A DNA stretch of 10,000 nucleotides from Rheinheimera sp. (GCF_020217005.1 NZ_JAIWOI010000184.1:1-10000), one strand, 5' to 3'; shown: positions 1 through 7,511, numbered from the stretch's first letter. The notes: a model not told the origin generated them from the sequence alone. Program-made: numbers and translations.

Positions 1-777
1 CTCAAACTGGTAGTGAAAGCCAGCAATTGTCTGAGATTTTGCGCTGCTAACTCTGCGACTTGGGGTTGCTGTACTTTTAGATTCAAACACCGGAGCTGGT
101 AAAGAGGCTAATTCACAGGCGGTCAGATAAAACTCCGCCTTGGAACAAAACTGCGGGCTGGATAAATTAAACAGCTCTGGCCATAACTGCTGCTGCACTA
201 TGGCTGAAACCGCAGCACAAATATCACTGCTATGTACCATATTTACCGCAACATCAGCGGCACCAGCCTGTTTACCAGATAAAAACCGCGCCGGATGGCG
301 GCCAGGACCAATTAAACCTGCCAGACGTAAAGTACAGCAAGGCAAAGCGACTCTGAGTAGTTGCTCACCAACGGCCAGTAATTCAATTCGAGGGTCAGAT
401 AATTGCAATTGGCTTTGCTCATCAACGTCCCCGACCAGGCCTTCATAGATGCCGGTGCTGCTCAGATGAATACAGGCTATTGAGCCTAACTGCTTCATCA
501 GAGTAGCCAATTGAGCAACAGCTCTGGTGTAACCTTCCCCATCGGAGCGGCTGGCAGGCACAGTGCAAATAACAACTGCGTCCTTAAACAAAGCTGTTAG
601 TTCAGTAGTAGGTCTGACAGATTGTCCGAGGTCTAATACAAAATGCCCAAAGTGTTCAGTCAAGACAGAAGATTTAGCCGCGCTGCGGCTACTAAGCCAT
701 AACTCATGGCCATCTGCTTTAAGTTGAGTCGCCAGTTGAGTTCCTAACCAACCTGCGCCTATCACTAAAATTTTCAT
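1..777 (-). CDS. yeeZ: YeeZ-like atypical SDR (NAD(P)-binding) protein, C-terminus cut by window edge
   Basis: The reading frame is open from an ATG at 777 to position 1, giving 259 residues. The N-terminus is a Rossmann dinucleotide-binding start with the glycine motif GAGWLG at residues 7-12. A strand ending SSTGIY (106-111) follows, then RLAGLIGPGRHP (151-162) and VNMVHSSDI (178-186). From memory these match the E. coli YeeZ signatures, including the last visible residues FHYQFE. E. coli YeeZ is about 274 residues, so only a few to about 15 residues should be missing. The usual SDR YxxxK catalytic pair is not visible, which fits the atypical SDR class; substrate and reaction are unknown. 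The start is preceded by a GAAGG-like ribosome site about 8-10 bases upstream. The gene is transcribed away from the cyd operon. Confidence is high for the family, low for any function. Confidence 0.85.
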   Translation of the reverse strand, partial: MKILVIGAGWLGTQLATQLKADGHELWLSSRSAAKSSVLTEHFGHFVLDLGQSVRPTTELTALFKDAVVICTVPASRSDGEGYTRAVAQLATLMKQLGSIACIHLSSTGIYEGLVGDVDEQSQLQLSDPRIELLAVGEQLLRVALPCCTLRLAGLIGPGRHPARFLSGKQAGAADVAVNMVHSSDICAAVSAIVQQQLWPELFNLSSPQFCSKAEFYLTACELASLPAPVFESKSTATPSRRVSSAKSQTIAGFHYQFE

Positions 778-819
778 ACCTACAGCCTTCACTAGCTTGA
801 TGTTAAATTGGATGGTAAC

Positions 820-845
820 AGAATAACAACTGCGATTTTTATCAA
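820..845 (-). promoter_or_regulatory. Candidate promoter for the YeeZ-like gene (extended -10)
   Basis: Read on the minus strand, TGT-TATTCT (820-828) is an extended -10 element. TTGATA (840-845) lies upstream with a 14-base spacer, too short for a classic -35 pair, so the extended -10 would have to carry the activity. It lies 43-51 bases before the start codon at 777. This is a pattern match only. Confidence 0.3.
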
Positions 846-881
846 ATTTTCCACTCTGAGCTCATTTCCCGGCAATTTTTA

Positions 882-895
882 TTGATCAGCGTCAA
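882..895 (+). promoter_or_regulatory. FNR/Anr-type binding site upstream of cydA
   Basis: TTGATCAGCGTCAA matches the FNR-family consensus TTGAT-N4-ATCAA at 9 of 10 defined bases; the exception is G for A at the start of the second half. Its centre is at 888.5. A -10-like hexamer at 918-923 would put the transcription start near 930, so the site is centred at about -41.5, the position used by FNR-type activators that also contact RNA polymerase at the -35 region. Oxygen control of cyd operons by FNR/Anr regulators is known in other proteobacteria. Activation here is inferred from geometry. A CRP site is a weaker alternative reading (TTGA-N6-TCAA). Confidence 0.7.
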
Positions 896-917
896 CACAG
901 CAAACAGACAAAAGGCG

Positions 918-923
918 TAATTT
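918..923 (+). promoter_or_regulatory. Candidate -10 element of the cydABXDC promoter
   Basis: TAATTT keeps the three most important -10 positions (first T, second A, last T) but is otherwise weak. There is no good -35, as expected if the FNR-type site at 882-895 replaces it. The predicted start is about base 930, giving a leader of about 93 bases before cydA. Confidence 0.45.
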
Positions 924-929
924 AGCCTT

Positions 930-951
930 AACTCATTCTTGTGTATGAGTT
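930..951 (+). repeat. Perfect inverted repeat at the predicted cyd transcription start
   Basis: AACTCAT (930-936) and ATGAGTT (945-951) are perfect complements separated by 8 bases. A second set, TAGC (923-926) and GCTA (955-958), flanks them across a 3x3 internal loop. In RNA this would form a hairpin at the extreme 5' end of the message; in DNA it could be an operator overlapping the start site. No T-tract follows, so it is not a terminator. Confidence 0.55.
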
Positions 952-1022
952 TTAGCTACTGACTGGTGCTTTATTCAAACTAACGGACCAGACCCACAGT
1001 TCCATATGGAGGAGCAATCCGA

Positions 1023-2573
1023 ATGGATGTTGTAGAACTATCAAGGTTACAGTTCGCCGCTACGGCAATGTATCACTTCTTATTTGTACCCTTAACCTTG
1101 GGTATGACTTTCTTGCTGGCTATTATGGAGTCAGTCTATGTGATGACGGGTAAAGAAATTTACCGCGACATGACCAAATTCTGGGGCAAGCTGTTTGCCA
1201 TCAACTTCGCTTTAGGTGTGACCACAGGCATAGCGATGGAATTCCAGTTTGGCACCAACTGGTCTTATTACTCCCACTACGTTGGCGATATTTTTGGCGC
1301 GCCTTTGGCTATTGAAGGCCTGATGGCATTTTTCCTTGAGTCTACTTTAGTCGGCTTGTTCTTTTTTGGTTGGGACAGGCTGAGCAAAGTGCAACACTTA
1401 GCCGTGACCTGGCTGGTGGCTTTAGCCTCAAACTTATCTGCTTTATGGATCCTGATTGCCAACGGTTGGATGCAACACCCTGTCGGGGCTGAATTTAATT
1501 TCGAAACCATGCGTATGGAAATGGTCAGCTTTAGTGAAGTGGTATTTAACCCTGTAGCTCAGGTGAAATTTGTGCATACCGTCTCTGCAGGTTATGTCAC
1601 AGGCGCTATGTTTGTGCTGGCAATTTCAGCCTGGTATATGCTCAAAGGCCGCGACTTAGCTTTTGCCCGCCGTAGTTTTGCCATTGCCTCAGCTTTTGGT
1701 TTAGCCAGCGCTTTGTCAGTCATCGTATTAGGTGACGAGTCTGGTTATGAGTTGGGTGATGTGCAAAAAGTTAAATTGGCTGCAGTAGAAGCTGAATGGA
1801 AAACCCACGAAGCACCAGCAGATTTCACCCTATTCGGTATTCCAAACGAAGAAACCCAAAGCACCGACTACGCCCTGAAAATCCCAGGCGCTATGGGCCT
1901 AGTGGCTACCCGTTCTTTGGATAAAGAAGTGATGGGACTTGCACAGCTGAAAGAAATTCACCGTCAGCGTATTGTCAACGGCCAAACCGCTTATGGTCTG
2001 CTGAAAAAACTGCGTGCAGGTGAAAAAACTCCGGAAAATATCGCGGCTTTTGATGCGGTAAAACATGACTTAGGCTATGGCTTGCTGCTAATGGCCTACA
2101 CTGATGACCCGGTCAACGCGACGGCAGAACAGGTAGAAATGGCAGTTCAGCACAGCATTCCTAAAGTCGCTCCTATGTTCTGGTCTTTCCGTGTGATGGT
2201 GGCCGCAGGCTTTATCATGCTTGTCGTTTTTGCTCTGTCTTTTTATCACAGTGCCAAACGTACACCGGAAAAACCACGTTGGTTGCTTAAAGCCGCGCTG
2301 CTGTCTTTACCTCTGCCATGGATTGCCTGTGAAGCAGGTTGGTTTGTCGCTGAATATGGCCGTCAGCCTTGGGCCGTGGGTGAAATATTACCTACTCATA
2401 TAGCGGCCTCACAGTTAACTGCCTCAGAGATTTGGATCAGTTTATTGGCTATCACCGCACTTTATACAGTGTTTCTGATCATCGAAGTCTGGTTGATGCA
2501 GCATTTCGCCCGCAAAGGCCCTGCTTCTATCCATACCGGCAAGTATTACGGCGAACAGGCCCGGGAGGTTTAA
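1023..2573 (+). CDS. cydA: Cytochrome bd ubiquinol oxidase subunit I
   Basis: This is the catalytic inner-membrane subunit of cytochrome bd, which oxidises ubiquinol and reduces O2 to water without pumping protons. It carries hemes b558, b595 and d. At 516 residues it is close to E. coli CydA (522). His18, His185 and Met392 correspond to the E. coli heme ligands His19, His186 and Met393. Glu98 and Glu106 match E. coli Glu99 and Glu107. Lys251 and Glu256, in the periplasmic quinol loop, match Lys252 and Glu257. The hallmark [12 protein letters not shown] lies at 439-450. About 140 residues separate Lys251 from Met392, so this is the long Q-loop, E. coli-type branch. The ATG at 1023 is set by a strong GGAGGAG at 1008-1014 with 8-base spacing. 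It is the first gene of a five-gene operon, one base before cydB, under a likely FNR-type promoter. No key residue is missing. Confidence 0.98.
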   Translation: MDVVELSRLQFAATAMYHFLFVPLTLGMTFLLAIMESVYVMTGKEIYRDMTKFWGKLFAINFALGVTTGIAMEFQFGTNWSYYSHYVGDIFGAPLAIEGLMAFFLESTLVGLFFFGWDRLSKVQHLAVTWLVALASNLSALWILIANGWMQHPVGAEFNFETMRMEMVSFSEVVFNPVAQVKFVHTVSAGYVTGAMFVLAISAWYMLKGRDLAFARRSFAIASAFGLASALSVIVLGDESGYELGDVQKVKLAAVEAEWKTHEAPADFTLFGIPNEETQSTDYALKIPGAMGLVATRSLDKEVMGLAQLKEIHRQRIVNGQTAYGLLKKLRAGEKTPENIAAFDAVKHDLGYGLLLMAYTDDPVNATAEQVEMAVQHSIPKVAPMFWSFRVMVAAGFIMLVVFALSFYHSAKRTPEKPRWLLKAALLSLPLPWIACEAGWFVAEYGRQPWAVGEILPTHIAASQLTASEIWISLLAITALYTVFLIIEVWLMQHFARKGPASIHTGKYYGEQAREV

Positions 2574-2574
2574 C

Positions 2575-3711
2575 ATGGATTATGAATTTTTACGCTTTAT
2601 CTGGTGGTTACTGGTGGGCGTGTTGCTGATAGGTTTTACCGTAACCGACGGCTTTGATATGGGTGTGGGTGCACTGTTAAAAGTCATAGGACGCGATGAC
2701 ACTGAGCGCCGGATTTTGATCAATGCGGTAGCACCGCACTGGGATGGTAATCAGGTTTGGCTCATTACTGCAGGTGGCGCTTTATTTGCCGCCTGGCCTC
2801 CGGTTTATGCCACAGCCTTCAGCGGTTTTTATTTGGCGATGATGCTGACACTGGCCGCCTTATTCCTGCGTCCAATAGGTTTTGATTACCGCTCTAAGCT
2901 GGATAATGCTAAGTGGCGTAGTAACTGGGACTGGGCTTTAACTGCGGGTTCAGCCATACCACCCATTATCTTTGGTGTGGCTTTTGGTAACCTGCTGCAG
3001 GGTGTTCCTTTCCACTTTGACGAATTGCTGCGGATTTACTACACAGGCTCATTTTGGGCTCTATTAAACCCCTTTGCCTTGTTGGTTGGTGTTTTTAGCC
3101 TGTTGATGTTCATCAATCAAGGCGCTTGTTATTTGCAAATGAAAACCGAAGCGCCTCTGCGCCAACGGGCCGAAGCTGTGTCGTTGATCAGCGCAAGCTT
3201 AGCTGCAGTGTTGTTTATCGCTGCAGGCCTATGGTTGGCCTCCGCAGGCATGGGCTATAAAGTGACCAGTCTGATCGACAGCAATGCGGTGAACAGTGCT
3301 GTAACTAAAACGGTGGAAGTCAGCAGTGGAGCCTGGCTGAATAATTATGAGAGCTACCCTATCCTATGGATCTTCCCAGTACTGGGTGTTGCGGCGTTCC
3401 TGCTGTCAGCATTGTTCAGCAAACTGGCTAAAGGCTGGCAAGCCTTTGTGGCTTCTTCACTGGCCATCACCGGCGTGATTATGACAGTGGGTGTGTCCAT
3501 GTTTCCCTTTATCATGCCATCCAGTAGTATGCCAAATCATAGTCTGACCATGTGGGATGCCACGTCGAGCGAACTGACGTTAAAAATCATGTTTGTGGTC
3601 GCATGTGTCTTTGTTCCTATAGTACTGGGCTACACCATCTGGTGTTATTGGAAAATGTGGGGCCGCTTAAACCGCAACTCCATCAGCAGTAACACTCATT
3701 CATTGTATTAA
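2575..3711 (+). CDS. cydB: Cytochrome bd ubiquinol oxidase subunit II
   Basis: CydB is the second large membrane subunit of cytochrome bd. It pairs with CydA and is needed for stable heme b595/d insertion. Its 378 residues match E. coli CydB (379) almost end to end. The N-terminus reads LRFIWWLLVGVLLIGF, followed by TDGFDMGVG with Asp28 (E. coli Asp29) and HWDGNQVW with Trp56 and Asp57. The conserved MFPFIMPSS stretch and the C-terminal NTHSLY are present. The protein is hydrophobic throughout, with about eight to nine membrane helices. One base separates it from the cydA stop, and GGGAGG at 2563-2568 within the cydA end serves as its ribosome site, so the two are almost certainly co-translated. 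I see nothing unusual in it. Confidence 0.98.
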   Translation: MDYEFLRFIWWLLVGVLLIGFTVTDGFDMGVGALLKVIGRDDTERRILINAVAPHWDGNQVWLITAGGALFAAWPPVYATAFSGFYLAMMLTLAALFLRPIGFDYRSKLDNAKWRSNWDWALTAGSAIPPIIFGVAFGNLLQGVPFHFDELLRIYYTGSFWALLNPFALLVGVFSLLMFINQGACYLQMKTEAPLRQRAEAVSLISASLAAVLFIAAGLWLASAGMGYKVTSLIDSNAVNSAVTKTVEVSSGAWLNNYESYPILWIFPVLGVAAFLLSALFSKLAKGWQAFVASSLAITGVIMTVGVSMFPFIMPSSSMPNHSLTMWDATSSELTLKIMFVVACVFVPIVLGYTIWCYWKMWGRLNRNSISSNTHSLY

Positions 3712-3721
3712 GGAGCAGTTT

Positions 3722-3838
3722 ATGTGGTATTTCACCTGGATATTAGGCGTGTTGCTGGCCTGCTCTTTTGGCATTATCAATGCGATGTGGCTGGAGTTTA
3801 ATGGCTACCCTGGCGAAGAAAACGAGCCATCAGAGTAA
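3722..3838 (+). CDS. cydX: Cytochrome bd small subunit CydX (38 residues)
   Basis: This short gene encodes a 38-residue single-pass membrane protein starting MWYFTWILGVLLACSFGI. From memory it is nearly identical over its first 20 residues to E. coli CydX (37 residues), the small subunit that binds CydA and stabilises the heme d site. The membrane helix covers about residues 4-24. A short acidic, hydrophilic tail (GEENEPSE) follows, as in other CydX proteins. AGGAG at 3711-3715 overlaps the cydB stop codon and gives a 6-base spacing to the ATG. Length, sequence and position directly after cydB make the call secure despite its size. Its TAA stop lies in the same frame as cydD, 33 bases upstream of the cydD start. 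Confidence 0.96.
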   Translation: MWYFTWILGVLLACSFGIINAMWLEFNGYPGEENEPSE

Positions 3839-3871
3839 CTAAGTCAATTAATAGCAAGGGACAGCCTGTCA

Positions 3872-5590
3872 ATGCAGTCGTTAAGGCAATTAGTCCAGTC
3901 AGAAAAGAGCCGTTTGCACCTGGCCATAGCGCTCGGAGCAACGGCCACTTTTCTGATGATCTGGCAGTGCTGGTTACTGGCCACTTTATGTGATTTAGCT
4001 TTACATCAGCAGCAAATCCCAACGGATTTGCCGCTACATATTTTAGTACTTTGGCTGCTACGCCCTCTGTTGCTGGCAGCTAAAGACCTGCTTGGACTTA
4101 GAGCAAGTCAGGCTATACGTACCTCAATCCGAAAGCAGTTAGTTGGCATCATCAGCAGTGCAGGTCCACTGCGACAAAGTATTGCCTCTGATGGCGATTT
4201 ATCCACCCGGCTGCTGGAGCAAGTGGATGCACTAGACCCCTACATCAGCCGTTATGTTCCTCAGCTTTATCTGGTTGTGCTTTGTCCTCTGGCTATCTCC
4301 GTTGCTGTAGCAAGCCAAAGTCTGCTGGCAGCTATGTTGTTACTAGCCACAGCCCCTCTTATTCCCGTCTTTATGATTTTATTGGGTAAAAAAGCTGCGG
4401 AGGCGAGTCAGCAGCAAGTTCAGGCTTTGGGTTTGTTGGGCGGGCGTTTTCTGGAGTTTTTGCGTGGCGCTGCAACTATCCGTCAATTACAGGCTGAACC
4501 ACAAGTATTAAACCGGCTGAATAATGCCAGCGAGGACTATAGAAAACGCACTATGTCCGTGTTAAGCAAAGCTTTTTTATCTGGCGCCGTGCTGGAATTA
4601 TTTGCATCTTTAGCCATAGCCTTAGTAGCTTTGTATCTGGGTTTGGGTTTATTGGGCGAACTGCCCTGGGCCAAAGCGGAGATCCCTGTCTCTTACCAAC
4701 CCGCCCTGTTTATTTTATTAATGGCGCCCGAGTTTTACGCCCCTTTGCGTCAACTGGGATCAGATTATCATGCCAAAGCTCAGGCTGAAGCTGCTTTTGC
4801 CAGTCTGGCGCCGATTTGGGCTTTGCCTGTTTGCGCTGGTGGGAATGTTAAAGCAGCTATACAGCCAGTAACTATCAGCTTTCAGCAGATTACATTACAA
4901 GGTTCAGAGCACAGAACTGCTTTGCTGACAGAAATTCAGGCCGAAGTTTTACCAGCGCAGCGCATAGGTATTATTGGCGCCAGTGGTGCAGGAAAAACTA
5001 GTCTGCTGGAATCTTTATTAGGATTTCAGCAGCCGAATCAAGGGCAAATCCGTATAGGGGAACATCTGCTCACCACACTTGATCTGACCCAATGGCGGCA
5101 ACAGTTAGTCTATCTGTCCCAGCACAGCCAGTGGTTAAGTGGCAGCTTACGCAGCAATTTATTACTGGCAAAACCAGAAGCGACTGAACAAGAGTTGCAC
5201 CTGGTGCTGCAGCAGGCTTTGTGTACCGACTTTGTCTTTTCCTTGCCAATGGGCTTAGACACCGAACTTGCTGAAGCCGGCATAGGATTGTCCGGTGGCC
5301 AATTGCAACGGCTGGCTCTGGCCAGAGCTTTGTTAAAACAAAGTTGGTGTTGGCTGTTGGATGAACCAGCCTCTATGTTGCCGCCAGAGCAACAACAGTT
5401 GTATTTTCAGCAATTACGACTACTCACCCAAGGCAACACCCTGCTGCTGGCCACTCATCATTTGGCAGGCCTGGACTGGCTGGACCAAGTCTGGCTGCTG
5501 CAACAAGGTCGTATTGTCGCCAAAGGCACAGTAGCTGAAATTCAGGCTCATCCGCTGTATCAAGCCAGTTATCAGGTGGAGGGCCAATGA
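3872..5590 (+). CDS. cydD: Heterodimeric ABC transporter subunit CydD (cytochrome bd assembly)
   Basis: With CydC it forms the inner-membrane ABC transporter required for cytochrome bd assembly. Its cargo has been described as cysteine/glutathione or heme and is debated. Its 572 residues compare with 588 in E. coli. An N-terminal membrane domain has hydrophobic segments near 17-40, 52-70, 130-171, 236-262 and 275-290. The ATPase domain carries Walker A GASGAGKT (369-376), Q-loop Gln417, signature LSGGQ (473-477), Walker B LLDE with Asp497/Glu498, and switch His529. The D-loop is odd: the aspartate of the usual SALD-type motif is replaced, reading SMLPPE (501-506). The ATG at 3872 is the first start codon after the in-frame cydX stop; AAGGG at 3856-3860 is a usable but distant ribosome site. 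It overlaps cydC by four bases. CydD rather than CydC is assigned by order and by the resemblance of the next gene to CydC. Confidence 0.93.
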   Translation: MQSLRQLVQSEKSRLHLAIALGATATFLMIWQCWLLATLCDLALHQQQIPTDLPLHILVLWLLRPLLLAAKDLLGLRASQAIRTSIRKQLVGIISSAGPLRQSIASDGDLSTRLLEQVDALDPYISRYVPQLYLVVLCPLAISVAVASQSLLAAMLLLATAPLIPVFMILLGKKAAEASQQQVQALGLLGGRFLEFLRGAATIRQLQAEPQVLNRLNNASEDYRKRTMSVLSKAFLSGAVLELFASLAIALVALYLGLGLLGELPWAKAEIPVSYQPALFILLMAPEFYAPLRQLGSDYHAKAQAEAAFASLAPIWALPVCAGGNVKAAIQPVTISFQQITLQGSEHRTALLTEIQAEVLPAQRIGIIGASGAGKTSLLESLLGFQQPNQGQIRIGEHLLTTLDLTQWRQQLVYLSQHSQWLSGSLRSNLLLAKPEATEQELHLVLQQALCTDFVFSLPMGLDTELAEAGIGLSGGQLQRLALARALLKQSWCWLLDEPASMLPPEQQQLYFQQLRLLTQGNTLLLATHHLAGLDWLDQVWLLQQGRIVAKGTVAEIQAHPLYQASYQVEGQ

Positions 5591-7221
5591 AAAACCAACT
5601 GAAATTAGTCGCTTTAATGCGCCCCCACTGGCGCTGGTGGTTACTTAGTCTGACCTTAGGCACCTTAACTTTGGCCAGTATTATGGGGCTGCTCACTGTA
5701 TCTGGCTGGTTTATCACCGCCTCTGCTTTGGCGGGTTTACAGCTTGCGAGCGCAGGCAGTTTTAACTATTTTGGCCCTGCCGCCTTGATCCGTTTTTTTG
5801 CTATCAGCCGCACTGCAGGCCGTTACTTTGAGCGCTTAAGCTCGCACAACGCTATCTTGTTGTTGCTGCAACAATTGCGGCTTTGGTTTATGCAAAGATT
5901 TTTAGCCAGCGCTTTTCGGCCAAGTAGCAGATCGGCCGATTTACTGCAGCGGCTGATCACAGACATAGACAGACTGGATCAATGGCCTTTGCGTCTGGTC
6001 GCTCCCCTGTTCTGGACTTGCCTGATTAGCTCGGCCTGGCTGGTCGCGCTTTGGTTGTGGCAACCACAGTTGGCGCAACTAGCCTTGTTCTATGTACTGG
6101 GTTTGCTGCTTGTACCAGTGTTAGCTCTGTTCCTGGGGTATAAAGGCGCCTGCTCTCTGGTCAAACTGGCATCAAAGCGTCGGCAAGAACTCGTTGAGCC
6201 TTTATCTGCTCTGACTATGTTACAACTGCATCAGGGCTGGACAGCCGCAGAGCAGCAATGGCTACACACAGAACAGCAGTACCAACAGCTGTTATGGCGT
6301 CAGCAGTTGCTGGAACTCAGTTGTCAGTTTTTACTGTTAAGTGGCTTGGCGCTGATGAGTTTTCATCTGTTGATCACAGCATTAGCTTTAGTGGCAGAGC
6401 AGCAAATCAGTGTTGCAGCCCTGGTCGCTATGCTCATGTCCACTTTTGCTTTGCCTGAACTCTGGTTACCACTCGCCAGCTTGTACCGCCATCTGGCCGA
6501 CAGCGCTATGGCAAAACAGCGGTTAAATCAAATTCAGCCAGAAGCAGAAACTGGCACTTACTGTCAGCTCACAGGTCCTATAACTCTTGAATTACAGCAA
6601 TTATCTGCGGCGTATCCAGGCGCGTTGCAACGCACTATGGCAGTGGATTGTAGCTTAAAAGCGGGTGATCTACTCTGGCTCCAGGGGCCTTCAGGTGTTG
6701 GCAAGTCGACCTTACTCAGCACTCTAGCTGGTTGGTTAACACCCGCGTCTGGCAGGGTTTTAGTCAATGGTCAGGATCTGCAGCTTTATAGCTCATTCAC
6801 ACAACGGCAACATATTGGCCTGCTATCACAACAGGTCAGCTTGTTTAATATGACGCTGGCTGCCAACTTACGTTTAGCCAGAGCCCAGGCCAGTGACAAG
6901 GAACTGTATCAGGCGTTAGCAGATGTTCAGTTGACGGATTGGCTGACAGCTTTACCTCAAGGCCTGGAGACCCCTCTGGGAGAATATGGCGTAGCCGTTT
7001 CAGGCGGTCAGGCCAGACGCATTGCTCTGGCACGACTGCTGCTGCAAAACTGCAGTATTCTGTTGCTTGATGAGCCACTCGTGGGCTTAGACTCCAGCAC
7101 AATACAAAAGCTGCTGAGTGCACTTCGCCAGCGTTGCCAGCAGCAGATCCTGATTATCGCCAGTCATCAGCCACTAGCCACAGAAGCTAGTAGCCATCAA
7201 TTGCGACTAAAGTTGTTGTAA
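5587..7221 (+). CDS. cydC: Heterodimeric ABC transporter subunit CydC (cytochrome bd assembly)
   Basis: This is the partner of CydD in the cytochrome bd assembly transporter. The membrane domain has CydC hallmarks: GLLTVSGWFITASALAG (34-50) and ISRTAGRYFERLSSHNA (73-89). Arg83 and His87 there align with E. coli CydC Arg81 and His85, which I recall as heme-contacting positions. The ATPase domain shows Walker A GPSGVGKS (367-374), Gln415, signature VSGGQ (471-475), Asp495/Glu496, an intact D-loop GLD (500-502) and switch His527. Only 17 residues follow His527, whereas E. coli CydC has roughly 45, including a DNGxIxExG hairpin; total length is 544 against 573. No frameshift is evident, because the DNA beyond the stop does not look coding. 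The start ATG overlaps the cydD stop as ATGA, with GGAGGG at 5578-5583, implying translational coupling. It is the last gene of the operon. Confidence 0.94.
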   Translation: MKNQLKLVALMRPHWRWWLLSLTLGTLTLASIMGLLTVSGWFITASALAGLQLASAGSFNYFGPAALIRFFAISRTAGRYFERLSSHNAILLLLQQLRLWFMQRFLASAFRPSSRSADLLQRLITDIDRLDQWPLRLVAPLFWTCLISSAWLVALWLWQPQLAQLALFYVLGLLLVPVLALFLGYKGACSLVKLASKRRQELVEPLSALTMLQLHQGWTAAEQQWLHTEQQYQQLLWRQQLLELSCQFLLLSGLALMSFHLLITALALVAEQQISVAALVAMLMSTFALPELWLPLASLYRHLADSAMAKQRLNQIQPEAETGTYCQLTGPITLELQQLSAAYPGALQRTMAVDCSLKAGDLLWLQGPSGVGKSTLLSTLAGWLTPASGRVLVNGQDLQLYSSFTQRQHIGLLSQQVSLFNMTLAANLRLARAQASDKELYQALADVQLTDWLTALPQGLETPLGEYGVAVSGGQARRIALARLLLQNCSILLLDEPLVGLDSSTIQKLLSALRQRCQQQILIIASHQPLATEASSHQLRLKLL

Positions 7222-7240
7222 ATCAAACAAAAAGATCAAC

Positions 7241-7287
7241 CAACTCCGTGTTCTTAGCTATGGTTAAGGCTAGGGGTTGCGTTTTTT
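7241..7287 (+). terminator. Candidate terminator of the cydABXDC operon
   Basis: Starting 20 bases after the cydC stop, CAACTCC (7241-7247) can pair with GGGGTTG (7273-7279) in seven pairs, one a G-T wobble. An inner TAGC/GCTA stem (7255-7258 with 7269-7272) stacks directly inside. Two bases later a run of six T (7282-7287) follows. The 7-base bulge on one side makes it imperfect, but position and T-run fit a Rho-independent terminator. Confidence 0.55.
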
Positions 7288-7327
7288 CGCCAAAAACAAA
7301 ACGAAAATTTGATAAATATAGAAAAAC

Positions 7328-7356
7328 TAGTAATTCATTTCGCTGAGTTGTATAAT
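7328..7356 (+). promoter_or_regulatory. Candidate promoter for the porin/binding-protein operon
   Basis: A perfect -10 hexamer TATAAT lies at 7351-7356. Seventeen bases upstream, 7328-7333 matches the -35 consensus at only three of six positions, so an activator may be needed. The predicted start is near 7363, giving a leader of about 190 bases before 7554. A second, weaker -10-like TATAAA at 7531-7536 would leave too short a leader to be the main promoter. Confidence 0.4.
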
Positions 7357-7372
7357 TCGTGCGATAAAAATA

Positions 7373-7511
7373 GATGTAATTACAAAAAGGTACAAAATCC
7401 CCCTTACATCCTCTGGAGCAATCCGACCAGAGAGTGGGCTGCAGAACATATAAAAAACAAAAACTTAGTCAAGGTCGACTAGTGATTTTTAAAAAGCTAA
7501 AGCAATTTAGC
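7373..7511 (+). promoter_or_regulatory. AT-rich, potentially structured 5' leader of the porin gene
   Basis: This is most of the 332-bp gap 7222-7553, in which I see no gene on either strand. Four inverted repeats can be read. GATGTAA (7373-7379) pairs with TTACATC (7404-7410). CTCTGG (7411-7416) pairs with CCAGAG (7427-7432) and abuts the first stem. TAGTC (7466-7470) pairs with GACTA (7477-7481). GCTAAA (7496-7501) pairs with TTTAGC (7506-7511) around a GCAA tetraloop. A palindrome TGTAATTACA (7375-7384) and the self-complementary TTTTTAAAAA (7486-7495) are also present. The leader may be regulatory, but it matches no riboswitch family I know. AT-rich DNA yields some such stems by chance. 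Confidence 0.35.

Noticed and set aside
140..448. Open frame of 102 codons on the + strand
   Set aside because: It lies wholly antisense within the YeeZ-like gene, whose minus-strand frame has clear family motifs. The + product is Ser/Thr/Cys-rich and resembles nothing known.
882..895. Reading the cyd upstream site as a CRP site, as reported for cyd regulation in Shewanella
   Set aside because: The half-sites are TTGA/TCAA rather than TGTGA/TCACA. The match to the FNR consensus is clearly better, although CRP input cannot be excluded.
1011..1022. GGAGCAATCCGA occurs both here, before cydA, and at 7415-7426 in the porin leader
   Set aside because: A few shared 12-mers are expected by chance within 10 kb, and the flanks differ, so I do not treat it as a shared control element.
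1006..1035. Nine-codon upstream frame (MEEQSEWML) overlapping the cydA start
   Set aside because: It has no ribosome site of its own and its first codons are the cydA Shine-Dalgarno itself; probably accidental.
3798..4022. Minus-strand frame of 74 codons across the cydX end and cydD start
   Set aside because: It is antisense to two well-supported genes, has no ribosome site and no recognisable motif.
6845..7123. Minus-strand frame of 92 codons inside cydC
   Set aside because: It overlaps the conserved ATPase motifs of cydC in antisense; a by-product of that coding sequence.
7281..7303. GTTTTT-TCGCC-AAAAAC hairpin after the cydC terminator
   Set aside because: The stem is purely A-T apart from its end pair and too weak to stand as a separate terminator or element; it overlaps the T-run of the likelier structure.
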